DNA of 60,000 nucleotides from Chrysomallon squamiferum (taxonomy: Eukaryota; Mollusca; Gastropoda; Neomphalida; Peltospiridae): contig CM022679.1 in the NCBI GenBank assembly GCA_012295275.1, positions 2,460,116-2,520,115 on the forward strand, written 5' to 3'. Both the position numbers and the translations under genes were made by a program. Positions 25,562-33,815 of this stretch are shown here, one piece after another. The notes below the pieces were generated by a model that was not told the DNA's origin, made no database searches, and worked only from the letters and a program-made list of their open reading frames with translations. Position 1 is the first letter of the stretch, and each line of letters starts with the position of its first letter.

Positions 25562-26316
25562 TTTTGTTTGACAGACGTTTCTTGGTGTGAAGGTAGAGAA
25601 AGATTTTGCGAGGAAGAAACAAGACAGACAAGGACGGAGACACGTGTTCGGAGAAATCACCACGTCGCAGACGTCACGCTATGGACAAATCTGTTCTCCA
25701 TACCAGGCACTCACCACTCCAGTAAGACAAATACAACACCGTATACAATTTCATACAAGAAAAGTAACATGGCCGTCACTTACGACAGTTCTGGCAAAAG
25801 TAATGAAATGGAAAATTTGCATGATTTGACCTTGAGACCATTTTACATGACATTATTCTGACATCGCAAAACAAATAACAAAATGTTAAAAACATAAATC
25901 GTGTCATCTAAATTGTGATTTATATTTAAAGATTATAATGATGGAATATATCTGCAAAATCATTTTATTATTATTTTATTATTTATTTGTTTTTTCAGGA
26001 TTTCTCTGAAGTGGAACTTCCGCAAAACCTCCCTCTCAGTTCGAGGATGCGCAGTCGCGGTTACACCAGTGACAATTTGACGTTTGAAAAAATCAAAAGC
26101 ATGGACTTTTCTTACTTCAGTCCCGACTCGCCCCCTAGCGGCGAGGACGATGCACTCAGTTTGAAAACTTCCAGCAGGAGTGGCTCTGCAGGAACGAGTC
26201 GACTTCCTCCCATCAAATCAGCAACAACGGCGAAGGTTTCGTGGTCCAAACTGCCGGGGCAGATTGGCTCCAATGAAGAAACAAGCGACATTTATATGAC
26301 CTTTCACATTTCATGA
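6404..26316 (+). CDS. WDR49-like: EF-hand + WD40 protein, WDR49/WDR64/WDY family (whole gene)
   Basis: Large beta-propeller protein. Exons read: 6404-6639 or 10755-10798 (alternative first), then 14826-15072, 15482-15628, 15923-15985, 16172-16397, 17261-17307, 17462-17599, 17892-18080, 18468-18659, 19118-19380, 20117-20281, 20504-20656, 20966-21150, 21456-21560, 21988-22124, 22504-22649, 23147-23317, 23467-23545, 23684-23844, 24914-25033, 25575-25721, 25999-26316. All introns are GT-AG and all junction phases match. The product would be about 1,150-1,210 residues apart from a frame break in exon 19118-19380. Order: degenerate EF-hand, canonical EF-hand, about 13-14 WD-type blades (two propellers), a family-specific tail rich in Ser/Pro. 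The EF-hand plus tandem WD40 architecture and the tail are known from the WDR49, WDR64 and 'WD repeat on Y chromosome' proteins. The choice among these names is inference. A ciliary or axonemal role is inferred from the family and an X-box in the first exon. Confidence 0.92.
6429..6442 (+). promoter_or_regulatory. RFX X-box motif GTCGCTATGGCAAC
   Basis: This 14-mer fits the X-box consensus GTYRCYATGGYAAC at every position. RFX-family factors bind such sites in promoters of ciliary genes. It overlaps the proposed first coding exon of the WDR49-like gene, 25 bases after the ATG. That position would be downstream of, or very close to, a transcription start. Confidence 0.5.
6640..8314. other. Intron or intergenic sequence, no exon seen
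   Basis: AT-rich sequence with a (TATG)/(ATAC) patch at about 7030-7155 and T-rich low complexity at about 7680-7930. It would be the first intron of the WDR49-like gene if the distal first exon is used. Confidence 0.5.
8315..8944. repeat. 23-bp minisatellite, about 27 copies
   Basis: Monomer of the type TACATTACACTATATTACAC plus ACA, 23 bases. Variants have CTCTGTATT or CTTTATT in the centre and ACAC or ATAC at the end. Variants alternate near the left side (CTATATT / CTCTGTATT / CTTTATT) and become homogeneous GCACTATATT toward the right; 19-base short monomers occur twice. Long open frames across it on the plus strand are repeat artefacts. Confidence 0.9.
9122..9506. mobile_element. Possible non-autonomous hAT-like element
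   Basis: The left end reads CAGGGGCAGTCCTGCC. The right end, read inward on the minus strand, is CAGGGGTGGATCTGGGG. Both resemble hAT terminal inverted repeats of the CAGGGGYRGAYC type. The interior (about 385 bases) holds a GT/TA microsatellite and no transposase. The flanking 8-mers do not match, so the target duplication is lost or the boundaries are wrong. Confidence 0.35.
9507..10754. other. Non-genic stretch with poly-A and AAT repeats
   Basis: Includes an (AAT)n tract at about 10174-10236, a 17-base A run at about 10443 and an A run of more than 40 bases at 10501-10543. The segment 9530-9780 is open on the minus strand for 89 codons with mixed composition, but it has no start, splice or family support. 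Confidence 0.5.
10755..10798 (+). CDS. WDR49-like: Candidate proximal (alternative) first coding exon of the WDR49-like gene
   Basis: ATG at 10755, with a second in-frame ATG at 10761, opens 14 codons reading MTMNSDVPGDDFQQ and ends AG|GTAATT in phase 2. Joined to the exon at 14826 it gives DDFQQSFDKDQN, which is also a reasonable entry to the first EF-hand. No acceptor is present just upstream, so it would be a transcription-initiation exon with a shorter N-terminus than the 6404 exon. Confidence 0.45.
11850..12175. repeat. Degenerate minisatellite, 'CAGGATACTGTGACATAATT' type
   Basis: About ten degenerate copies of a 23-35-base monomer containing CAGGATACTGTGAYATA and AATTAACAGG. No coding frame. 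Confidence 0.8.
12275..12665. repeat. 46-bp minisatellite
   Basis: Eight or nine copies of a unit of about 46 bases, 'ATTTACAAAGCTCTGTGAGT' followed by ATTACTGTCTCTCAGTCTACATGTAG. Some copies lack the GAGTATTACTGT portion. It starts about 100 bases after the previous minisatellite and lies in the presumed first intron. Confidence 0.85.
12666..14825. other. Intron sequence, CA/TATG-rich
   Basis: Contains ACAC/ATAC tracts (13155-13220, 13390-13560), a CT-rich stretch near 14190-14260 and TATG repeats to about 14480. No exon was recognised until the acceptor at 14824-14825. Confidence 0.6.
14826..15628 (+). CDS. WDR49-like: WDR49-like exons encoding the EF-hand pair
   Basis: Two exons (14826-15072 and 15482-15628), phase 0 between them. 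The first carries FDKDQNLRLEEQINL, an EF-hand-like loop with Ile instead of Glu at position 12, so calcium binding there is doubtful. It is followed by 'GCMSLEEFKDTIKKVLG', an exiting helix region. The second exon starts LDTSCDGYVDWNEFCTYM, whose loop D-T-S-C-D-G-Y-V-D-W-N-E has acidic or polar ligands at 1, 3, 5, 9 and Glu at 12, a canonical calcium site. The intron between them is filled with AAT and GAT repeats. EF-hands ahead of WD40 repeats are the diagnostic arrangement of this family. Confidence 0.92.
15923..18659 (+). CDS. WDR49-like: WDR49-like exons encoding the first WD40 propeller
   Basis: Seven exons (15923-15985, 16172-16397, 17261-17307, 17462-17599, 17892-18080, 18468-18659; the set is completed by the 19118 exon). 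Blade-like motifs in order: 'RYVTVSKEGAMSIW', 'NKVAVGSTSRDIRFFDVSTN', 'SLLVFGVDTGALHLL', 'DSIISSSGNHKSSVVISDI', 'LNILVTGSLDHYVRMWNP', then 'GHATGVIGVAIHEAFKQIF' leading into 'SYSKDAVVKVWD' across the next junction. The GSLDHYVRMW and KVWD strings are classic strand c/d endings. Junction codons are restored exactly at the phase-1 intron 16398-17260 (G|CT, Ala). That intron holds about 400 bases of complex sequence (16570-16970) that may be an old transposon. Confidence 0.92.
19118..19380 (+). pseudogene. WDR49-like: WDR49-like exon with an internal frame break
   Basis: The exon enters in the correct phase as VVKVWDTKEHTCLQTVVLKF and continues through 'GQFPLHLQPAPTALC' to a TAA at 19256-19258. 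From 19252 the +2 frame reads 'LLITCNDYIGMLKLGQISQQ' and leaves in phase 0 at CAG|GTTACT, exactly matching the next exon (VVTGCDSSCIAVWD). Both halves read like the family, so a net one-base deletion or two-base insertion lies around GCGCTCTGCTA (19247-19257). A CT duplication is an obvious candidate. It may be an assembly or read error, a real null allele, or the sign of a decaying gene. All other exons are intact, so I favour an error or recent mutation. The acceptor (CACCAAG) lacks a pyrimidine tract. Confidence 0.8.
19382..19625. repeat. Degenerate 'GATTTAGAGTTACCTCCCTT' repeats
   Basis: Directly after the donor of exon 19118-19380, several degraded copies of a unit containing 'AGTTACCTCCCTTGATTTT' follow each other, interrupted by an ATT tract. 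The same TTACCTCCCTTGATTTA phrase recurs near 51380. Confidence 0.5.
20117..23317 (+). CDS. WDR49-like: WDR49-like exons encoding the second WD40 propeller
   Basis: Seven exons (20117-20281, 20504-20656, 20966-21150, 21456-21560, 21988-22124, 22504-22649, 23147-23317). Blades in order: 'TGCDSSCIAVWDIESG', 'RLMTGARNGTIK|VWNFQNG' across a junction, 'KVIVAVGWSRHITKYDDSD', 'YIATGGFDGEIIVWELETE', a basic Ser/Arg-rich insert encoded by exon 21456-21560, 'AILVSSEGGTLHWWNIYSP', 'SILITGDTVGIIKVWDIMGY', and 'VFVLSASTDRTARLWTLMGE' ending YIGTFGQ. These carry clear W-D or W-E/W-N endings. Introns contain CAT, TATG/TG, AAAT and GTT microsatellites. The (GTT)n tract ends about 20 bases before exon 23147. 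Confidence 0.93.
23467..26316 (+). CDS. WDR49-like: WDR49-like exons encoding the C-terminal tail
   Basis: Five exons (23467-23545, 23684-23844, 24914-25033, 25575-25721, 25999-26316). The tail begins KTSWNLSKPSTWAHPKTPF. It passes through a low-complexity linker with two near-repeats (NAGETTPV, NAGETTID), then a conserved-looking basic block (DVRFKYRSQTYTFGF, KTFLGVKVEKDFARKKQ, SRYGQICSPYQALTTP), then 'LPLSSRMRSRGYTSDNL' and a Ser-rich end, stopping at TGA 26314-26316. If the donor at 23845 (GAG|GTCCAT, weak) is not used, translation would stop two codons later at TAA, giving a protein lacking the last three exons. This is a possible alternative C-terminus. Confidence 0.88.
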
Positions 26317-26351
26317 TAATGTCATAGTTTCATACATAATAAGTTTCTGTT

Positions 26352-26362
26352 AATAAAATAAA
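26352..26362 (+). terminator. Overlapping AATAAA polyadenylation signals
   Basis: AATAAAATAAA lies 36 bases after the WDR49-like stop codon, a suitable position for 3'-end formation of that transcript. Confidence 0.6.
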
Positions 26363-26399
26363 GAACTATTAAGATATAGGAACAAATTTATCACCATAT

Positions 26400-28460
26400 T
26401 GTAATTATTGAAAAAAGATAAACAAGAACAAAACTAGACAAAAAAAAAAATGGCCAGAACTTGAAACCTATTTTCGTAAATATATAAAACAATTTACCCC
26501 CAACAAACCCCGCAAAAAAAAAGCAAGAACAATAAAACAACAAAAACAAAACAAAGCAAAACTAACAAACAACATAAAAACAACATAAAAAAAACAAAAA
26601 AAAACAACAAAAACAAACAACAAAACAAAACAAAACAAACCAACAAATTCAATAACAAGAAAAATCTATTTATACTGTCCATCGATCAACCGTTCAGTTA
26701 TACATAATTCAATTTTTAATTATTTACAACATTTTCATTAGCTCCGTCCAGAATTATTATTACATTATAAATATGTATTATATTTACTTTGTTATACATT
26801 TTTATACATTTTGTATTCATTTATTATGTTTGCTTTATTATTATTATTATTATATATACATTTTTTATTTACCTCTCTTAAATAAATAGTCTGAAAAAGC
26901 TGTATTCCTGGGGTTTTTTTGTTTTTGTTTTTTTTTCAAAACGTTTAATCTGAGAGAAGGTGGATTGAGTTATAGTTTATTTTCAAAATAAGTTCACGCA
27001 GAAATTTCCCCCCCCATTTTGTAGTTTTTTTGTTTTAATGTTTAATGTTTTCTTTCTTTTTTTCCCATTTTTTTCTAATCTTCCATTTTTTCCTTTTCTT
27101 TTCTAACTATCTATCTTTCGTTCGTTCTTTCATTCTGTTTTTTTTTCTTTTTAAAACAGTGATTTTCATCGAAAGAAGTTATAAAACAACAATAATCCAC
27201 CTCCGCATATAAAACATCATTAACAAACATTAAAATACATACTGGAATAAATTTACCATTTCCCAATGCACGTCCGAAAAGTCCCGATTCAGTCAGTCGA
27301 AAGTACCCGAATCAGTTCACCGAGAATCAACGTAAAATCACGAGCACATCCAACCAGGTGTTAAAGTCAATTGATAACGAACTAATATAATTTTATATTT
27401 AAAAAGGAAAAAGGTATTTTGGTCTTTACACGTTGAGCACAATGCAGTTTTGTAATAATATTAAGCTACAAATATAAAAATTTTGCACTAAAATTATATC
27501 AGAACGTTAATTAAATTCAATATTCAATGAGAAAATTGTTTTCATCACCTTTAATTTATAAAATTGTACGTTACACATTAGCTTTACCGATGTATTAATG
27601 TGATAAACTGAAAGTAGAAGCTTCTTGAAAAATACATAAATCAATATTTCAAGTAAAATATTCATAAAAAATGTTAAATCAATATAATTTCAGTGAAAAG
27701 AAACACAGAATAGCGCCATTTTAACGTATTGACGTTACATTTCTCTTGTGTTCTCCGTCACGTCCGCTTCACACCGTTATAAATAACGTGGCCATTGGCA
27801 ACCGATTGTGACTTTCCTAAACCAGTTCTAACGTGTAACAGGTTCTCGATCGGAAATTAAGATTAGAACTTGGCATTCAGGGTGTTTTCATCAAATTAGG
27901 CATGGTTTCTGAAAATGTACATTCCGATCTTCATTATTTTGGCGAACCGTCTAAATGTGCGTCTAAAACTTTTTTTTTTTAATTATTCTTTTTTTAAAAT
28001 CTTTTCGGCCGACGCCTCTAAAAATTTAATCTTTTCTTTTTTATTTATCTTCTTTATCATTTTTTTGGTTCTTTCTTTTTGTTCTCTTTTTTCTTCTGCA
28101 TTACACAATACACGTATTTCATTCATTATTTCACTGTTTCATTGTTCCATTCATTCATTCATTATTTCAGTCATTCATCGTTTTATTATTTCATCTCTTC
28201 GTTTCATCTCATCACTTCATCCTATCATCTTACATCATTCCATCATCTCATCTTATCTCATCTCATCATCCATCCCATCCCATCATCTCATAGTCTCATC
28301 ATCTCATCTGTATATCATTTCATCTCATCACTTCATATCGTCCATATCGACTCATCATCTCATCTCATCACCTCATCCTATCATCCCATCCCATCCCATC
28401 ATCCCATCTCATTTTATTATTTTAATTTTTTTAAATAATTCCTCACCATTATTTTTTAAT
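26400..28460. other. Region without a recognised gene; possible promoter at 27.7-27.9 kb
   Basis: 26400-26680 is AAAAC-rich low complexity. 27240-27990 is less AT-biased with CpGs. It includes TATAAATA (27778-27785, plus strand) followed at once by CGTGGCCATTGGCAACC (inverted CCAAT box) and an ATG at 27902 opening only 26 codons. 28130-28420 is a CATC/CATCTC/CATCCC pentamer-like repeat. A transcription start is plausible but no downstream exon is established. Confidence 0.4.
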
Positions 28461-28584
28461 TTGTACCTTAAATGCAGCAACAGTGAGTCACCTGGTGAGT
28501 GATGACACCCCCACCTCAGAGTGGCTAATACGGGAACTCATACTTGAAAATGTGTTTCTGGGGGACTGTTCACCTAAGGTACAG
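28461..28584 (+). ncRNA. 124-nt foldable element, copy 1
   Basis: Ends are inverted repeats: TTGTACCTTA pairs with TAAGGTACAG (positions 1-10 with 115-124). Nested inside are AACAGT/ACTGTT (19-24 with 105-110), CCCCCA/TGGGGG (48-53 with 99-104) and small hairpins at 28-38 and 59-79. The second copy at 34304 differs at only five positions, two of which lie in the terminal stem and preserve pairing. It could be a structured RNA gene, the remnant of a short inverted-repeat transposon, or (less likely) an exon, since one frame is open. The strand is arbitrary. Confidence 0.45.
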
Positions 28585-28598
28585 AACATGGGGGGGGG

Positions 28599-28602
28599 GA
28601 AC

Positions 28603-28632
<30 letters not shown>
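28599..28632. repeat. G9 run followed by A-rich homopolymer
   Basis: GGGGGGGGG then GAACA and an A run of about 28 bases directly follow the 124-nt element. Length is likely unstable or error-prone. Confidence 0.8.
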
Positions 28633-28633
<1 letters not shown>

Positions 28634-29261
28634 GTTCAATCGGGCATTTCATTGTTAAAAATAAAATGGTAACCACACACGCGATTTGTGTGTAAACTAC
28701 AGGAACAAACTGAACACAGAACTGTTGTTCCCTCTTTTGAAGCTAACCTGCTGTTGACGTAATCAAACAATAGAAAAATCAGCTATCGTTATTGAAACTC
28801 CCGACAAAAACAGACCCGAACTGGATCATGTCACATGACGCTATACATCCAGACTTACAAGTTCATTTATTTTTTTTGTATTATTTGTACTGTGCAATTG
28901 AAAGAAAAAATTTATAATATGCAAGCGGATATTTATGCCTCATTTTACCGTTTATAAGAAATCGATATGCGATTGTTAAGTAAATCATTTGCCAAAAGAA
29001 ATGCACCTAACGATTAAATTTAAAGTCAGTTTTTGCGTTTAATGACTTATTTTCCCCGCACTGTAGTACACGAAGAGAGTCATCGATGTCAGAACCGTTT
29101 TCATCTAACCGCGTAAAATTGTAATCGAGAATTGTTGAGGGTGTGCGGGGTTTGTATTCATTTAAGCAGCGACAAAATAGATTCCCTCTACCTTACAGGT
29201 AAAAATCAGCTTCTCTCAATTAGAACAATTTAAAATGACAAACAAGAAATTTTAGTACATT
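28633..29261. other. 3' flank of the first EF-hand gene, no gene seen
   Basis: Mixed-composition sequence. The segment around 29028-29070 (GTTTTTGCGTTTAATGACTTATT) resembles 32247-32290 downstream of the second EF-hand gene, so the duplication extends at least this far in diverged form. Confidence 0.5.
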
Positions 29262-29267
29262 TTTATT
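29262..29267 (-). terminator. Polyadenylation signal of EF-hand gene copy 1
   Basis: AATAAA on the minus strand, 39 bases after the stop codon. The equivalent site is conserved in copy 2. Confidence 0.7.
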
Positions 29268-29305
29268 AAACCTTTTATCCCAGTATTTTTACAAGTACTA
29301 ATGTT

Positions 29306-29968
29306 TTAATGTACGACGTCATCGTCTCCAGCGTCTTCAGCTCCATCTTCATCGACAGCTTCTACAACTGCAGGAAAAATTTGTTATTAGTTTCAAATTA
29401 TTGAATTTGAAGATGCGAAATTTCACATGTTTTGAATCATTACTTACGCTCATCTTTGTCCACGAAGTTGAAATCGTCCAATTCAGCGGCGTTCAGTTTG
29501 CCGTCACCATCGCCATCTGCAGCGTGGAATTTTTTCATTTGAACCACGTTTGTGGGTTTCAGACCCGATGCTACAGCGATTTCATGCAGGTCAGCAAAAC
29601 CATCTCCGTTCAGATCCAGTTCTTTCAAAGCAGCGACATCGTCAGCATCCTGAAAATTCAAAAAAAAACGACATTTTCATTATATAGCGATTACAAAGAA
29701 CATACACATATTATTCTAATTTAAACAAGAGAAAAGCAAATACTTGGTAAATACCTCTGCTGGAGGAGCACGCACGTCCAATCCTCTCTTCCTCTTGCAC
29801 ACCTTGCATGCCCAGCTCCTGGCCCACTTACAGGCCGCCATACAACCAAGTGTGTGATACGGACTGACGCGAATTCTTCGCACGGATCGGAAGAACCAGC
29901 CGTCCACGTTTTCAGGAACCAAGGTCAAGGACAACAGAACCAGCAAGAAATATGTGGTTTTCATTTTG
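29306..29968 (-). CDS. Secreted cationic/EF-hand precursor protein, copy 1
   Basis: Three coding exons on the minus strand: 29968-29755 (ATG at 29964), 29649-29448, 29367-29306 (TAA), preceded by a noncoding exon ending at 30067. Total 157 residues. Residues 1 to about 22 are a signal peptide. Residues 22-61 begin WFFRSVRRIRVSPYHTLG, contain Cys41, Cys45, Cys53, Cys56 and no acidic residue, and end KRKRG, a possible convertase site. Two canonical EF-hands follow, with loops D82-E93 (DLNGDGFADLHE) and D115-E126 (DGDGDGKLNAAE), then an acidic tail (VDEDGAEDAGDDDVVH). Calcium binding in the secretory path or outside the cell is well supported. I do not recognise the N-terminal module; an antimicrobial-like peptide masked by an acidic domain is inference. 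Confidence 0.9.
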
Positions 29969-30066
29969 CTGTAAAAATGTAAATATTTAATTTAGGATTC
30001 TTCACATTGAAATTATAAAAAGCATATAACTTAAAGAATAATAAATAAATAAGAATTAAAACTTAC

Positions 30067-30176
30067 TTGAAAAAAATTTCTCCACACTTCAGAAAACTGG
30101 CACAAAACACTGGAAGACGATGAAGTGACTACGCGTCGAAATTTCACTTATTTATATTGTAAAAATTAATCACGTG
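30067..30176 (-). promoter_or_regulatory. Core promoter and 5' noncoding exon of EF-hand gene copy 1
   Basis: On the minus strand an E-box CACGTG (30171-30176) is followed by TATAAATA (30149-30156). Transcription should start about 30120-30125, and the first exon ends at 30067 (TCAA|GTAAGT). The intron then runs to the acceptor TTTTTACAG at about 29969. E-box, TATA and spacing are preserved in copy 2. Confidence 0.7.
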
Positions 30177-30179
30177 ACC

Positions 30180-30350
30180 AGTCATGAAATTCGTTCTGCA
30201 CGCTCCTCCTCAGATATCCAGTGAAAATGTTTGAACTGTAAATATACGTCAGTGTCTGTGAAAACAGAAAACACAGATTGAGCTTTACAAAACAGTTATG
30301 AGATAATTGTGTGAAATTTTCCTTTCTCTAATGAACTTTGCAATTAACAC

Positions 30351-30415
<65 letters not shown>

Positions 30416-30575
30416 GTGTGAGTGTGTGTGTGTGAGTGTGTGTGCATTTTCTAAAATACAAAATGTCAAAATATCATGTAGGTTTTTACACAAAAAGTAA
30501 ACAAATTAAAATATTAATAAATGATATGGTATTTGTCCTGAGTAGAGTTTATTTATTTACTTACTTACTTACTTT

Positions 30576-30617
<42 letters not shown>

Positions 30618-32615
30618 ATTATTCTTCTTTGAGAATTTAAACCAATTTAACTGTGATATCTTGTCATCCTTGGATCTGGACCTGAAGGCTTTGTGTTTTC
30701 TTGTAAGTATTTGTTACTTTATGAATATAACAGTTTTTACACTAACTTTGACTTATTACACAAACAGACAGCATATGTGTGATTATGTTTACATTTGTTA
30801 TGTGTTAAAACGTGCCGATACCTCGACACGTTCACATTTGCTGACCCTAATAGTCTATAACGTTATATTTCAGCGCCTTTTTTGTATTATTGTTCTTGTT
30901 GCTGTTATTATTATTATTATTAAGTTATTAATAGTATTATTGTAGTCGCTGTTGTGTATTGGTATTATTAAGTTATTAATAGTATTATTGTAGATGCTGT
31001 TGTGTATTGGTATTATTAATTATTAGTGTTATCGTTGTTGTTGTCATCGTTTTCGTTGTTGTGTCTTTTGCTATTGTCTTTATTGTTTTTAGAATTTTAG
31101 ATTTTTCTTGCTGTAGTTATTTATTTTTGTATTTATTTATTTATTGATATATTTATTATTTTTTTTTTAAATCTCTGAATTATCGATTTATTATTTGCCT
31201 TATAACAAATAACCGAGGCATGTTTTTTACTGGGAAATTACTAAGCATTCGTTCATGTCGTCTTTCATTCAATACACGTTCATACTCACAGTGGCTGGTT
31301 GATTCTGAATTTCCCCATATCACGTCCGCTCCGACACACACAAACAAACTGAACAGGTAGGAGAACGAGAATTAATAACAATTTAAACAAACTGTACTCC
31401 CATACTGCTTTTGTATCTTGTGACTCGTCTTTGCTAGTAAAACACTCACATTAAAGTAATCACATAACATTACAATCAACATCGGACTTCAGTAATAATA
31501 ATAATAACAATAACTGATAATAATAATAATAAACAAATAAAGCTGTACGATTTGAAATACAGGTTTTTTTTTAAAGTTTATATGATCATCATGACTATGA
31601 GAATTTCACTTATGGTTTAATTATAGTTGGTATAAAAAAAAGTAAAAGAAAATCACGTGATATTTTCATTTTACACATACACCGATTCATATACGAGTCT
31701 TCAAGATTAGAACATTAAAACTTACATTTCAAAATCATTTTTATTATAATTAATTTATTCTATCAGTTAAAGTCCAAGCTATGGTTCTTAATTGCTCTGT
31801 CACTCCGCATCACAGATTAAATAAATGTACATATTTGTTCTGTAAAGGAAAAAGATTTACAACAAAAAAAAGGCTCAACTTTTTTCATGTACTGGAGATA
31901 GGATCAGTTTTCCCAGGATCAGTTTTCCCACGCTTCATCAAACTGATCATTTTCTGTTAATCACATTAACAGTTATATCAGTAACAATCGTTTTGTTAGA
32001 ATGAAAAAGTTCATTGAATGAGGATCGTTTTTTTTTTTCAAATGTTTTTCCCTGACAAACACAAAGTATTCGACAGTAAAAAATATATTTTCAGTCTAAT
32101 GAAAGAGTTGTGATAGTAAAATAAATTTTATGGATGCCTTATGTCTTTTACATATTTTGCGAAGAAAAGTAGTTTTGTCTTCACCCATTTTGGACTAGCT
32201 AAATTTTTTACACTTCGTGAAATATACGATCGATAAGACGACCGTTTTTGCGTCTGACGACTTAATATTCGCGCTATAATCGTATATAAATTAGTCATTT
32301 AGGCCACTTCAAATGTCCTTTTATCGCCAACCGTTTAAAAAAATTCTAACATTTGTGGAATATCTTAAACTGCGACATTGGCGTCATCGAAATCTTGTCG
32401 ATTTCCACTTATTTAAAATATATTAGCAAGTATAATATTGTCAAAATACTTTCTACATTTTAGCGCACATGAATGCAATTAGTAGCGATTTGTCGAGTTC
32501 ATATGATAACTCATTTCTCATTTTCAAATATCTTTACAAAGATTAGAAATGATACTTGCACGTATTTGTATTTTATTTACACTGCAATATGCAACAAACC
32601 AAAGAGTATTTTAAT
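30180..32615. other. Intergenic sequence between the two EF-hand genes
   Basis: Contains (ATT)n 30351-30414, a TG tract, and (CTA)n about 30579-30616. The block 30661-30850 resembles 33890-34100 upstream of copy 2 (for example GATTATGTTTACATTTGTTATGTG against GATTATGCTTTCATTTTGTGATGTG). The rest, about 30.9-32.2 kb, shows no gene. Confidence 0.5.
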
Positions 32616-32618
32616 ATT

Positions 32619-32624
32619 TTTATT
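32619..32624 (-). terminator. Polyadenylation signal of EF-hand gene copy 2
   Basis: AATAAA on the minus strand, 42 bases after the stop codon, homologous to the signal of copy 1. Confidence 0.7.
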
Positions 32625-32665
32625 AAACCTTTATCCCAGTATTTTTTAATACAAGTACCAATGTT

Positions 32666-33333
32666 TTAATGTACGACGTCATCGTCTCCAGCGTCTTCAG
32701 CTCCATCTTCATCGACAGCTTCTACAACTGCAGGAAAAATTTGTTATTAGTTTCAAATTTTTGAATTAGCAGATGCGAAATTTCACATGTTTTGAATCAT
32801 TACTTACGTTCATCTTTATCCACGAAGTTGAAATCGTCCAATTCAGCTGCGTTCAGTTTGCCGTCACCATCGCCATCTGCAGCGTGGAATTTTTTCATTT
32901 GAACCATGTTTGTGGGTTTCAGACCCGATGCTACAGCGATTTCATGCAGGTCAGCAAAACCATCTCCGTTCAGATCCATTTCTTTCAAAGCTGCGACATC
33001 GTCAGCATCCTGAAAATTCAAAAAAAAAACATTTTCATTATATTTGACGATTACAAAGAACATTTCACATCATTGTTCCTAAAATTTAAATTAGAGAAAA
33101 GCCAAGATCCGACAAATACCTCTGCTGGAGGAGCTCGCACGTTCAGTCCCCTCTTCCTCTTGCACACCTTGCATGCCCAGCTCCTGGCCCACTTACAGGC
33201 CGCCATACAACCAAGTGTGTGATACGGACTGACGCGAATTCTTCGCACGGATCGGAAGAACCAGCCGTCCACGTTTTCAGGAACCAAGGTCAAGGCCAGC
33301 AGAACTAGCAAGAAGTACGTGGTCTTCATTTTG
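32666..33333 (-). CDS. Secreted cationic/EF-hand precursor protein, copy 2
   Basis: Tandem paralogue with the same structure: exons 33333-33120 (ATG at 33329), 33009-32808 and 32727-32666, all the same lengths as copy 1 over the coding part; 157 residues. It differs from copy 1 at four residues by my reading: Ser12Ala, Asp63Asn, Leu81Met and Val105Met. None touches the cysteines, the KRKR site or the EF loops. Introns remain clearly alignable (intron 3 nearly identical), while flanks are more diverged. This suggests either a fairly recent duplication or gene conversion of an older one. Function as for copy 1. Confidence 0.9.
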
Positions 33334-33429
33334 CTGTAAAAATGTAAAATTTATATTTAGGATGCTTTACAGTGAAATTATAAAAAGCATGTAACTTAAA
33401 GAATAATAAATAAATAAATAAATAAATAA

Positions 33430-33560
33430 ATAAGAATTAAAACTTACTTGAACAAAATAATTTCTCCACACTTCAGAGAACCGAAACAAAACACTGGAAG
33501 ACGATGAAGTGACTACACAATGAAACTTCACTTATTTATATTGTAAAAATTAATCACGTG
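33430..33560 (-). promoter_or_regulatory. Core promoter and 5' noncoding exon of EF-hand gene copy 2
   Basis: CACGTG at 33555-33560 and TATAAATA at 33533-33540 on the minus strand have the same spacing as in copy 1. The noncoding first exon ends near 33450 at a GTAAGT donor. The following intron carries an expanded (AAAT)n compared with copy 1. Confidence 0.7.
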
Positions 33561-33758
33561 ACCAGACATGAAATTCGTTCTGCACGAACATCCTCAGATA
33601 ACATCCAGTGAAAATGTTTGTACTGGAAATATACGTCAGTGTCAGTGAAAATAGAAAACACTGAGTGAACATTACAAAATATTATAACATAACTGTAAAA
33701 TTTATTCTTTTGAATCAACTAGAAATGTAGTTAATGTTTGTGATAAAGAGTTTATATA

Positions 33759-33815
<57 letters not shown>

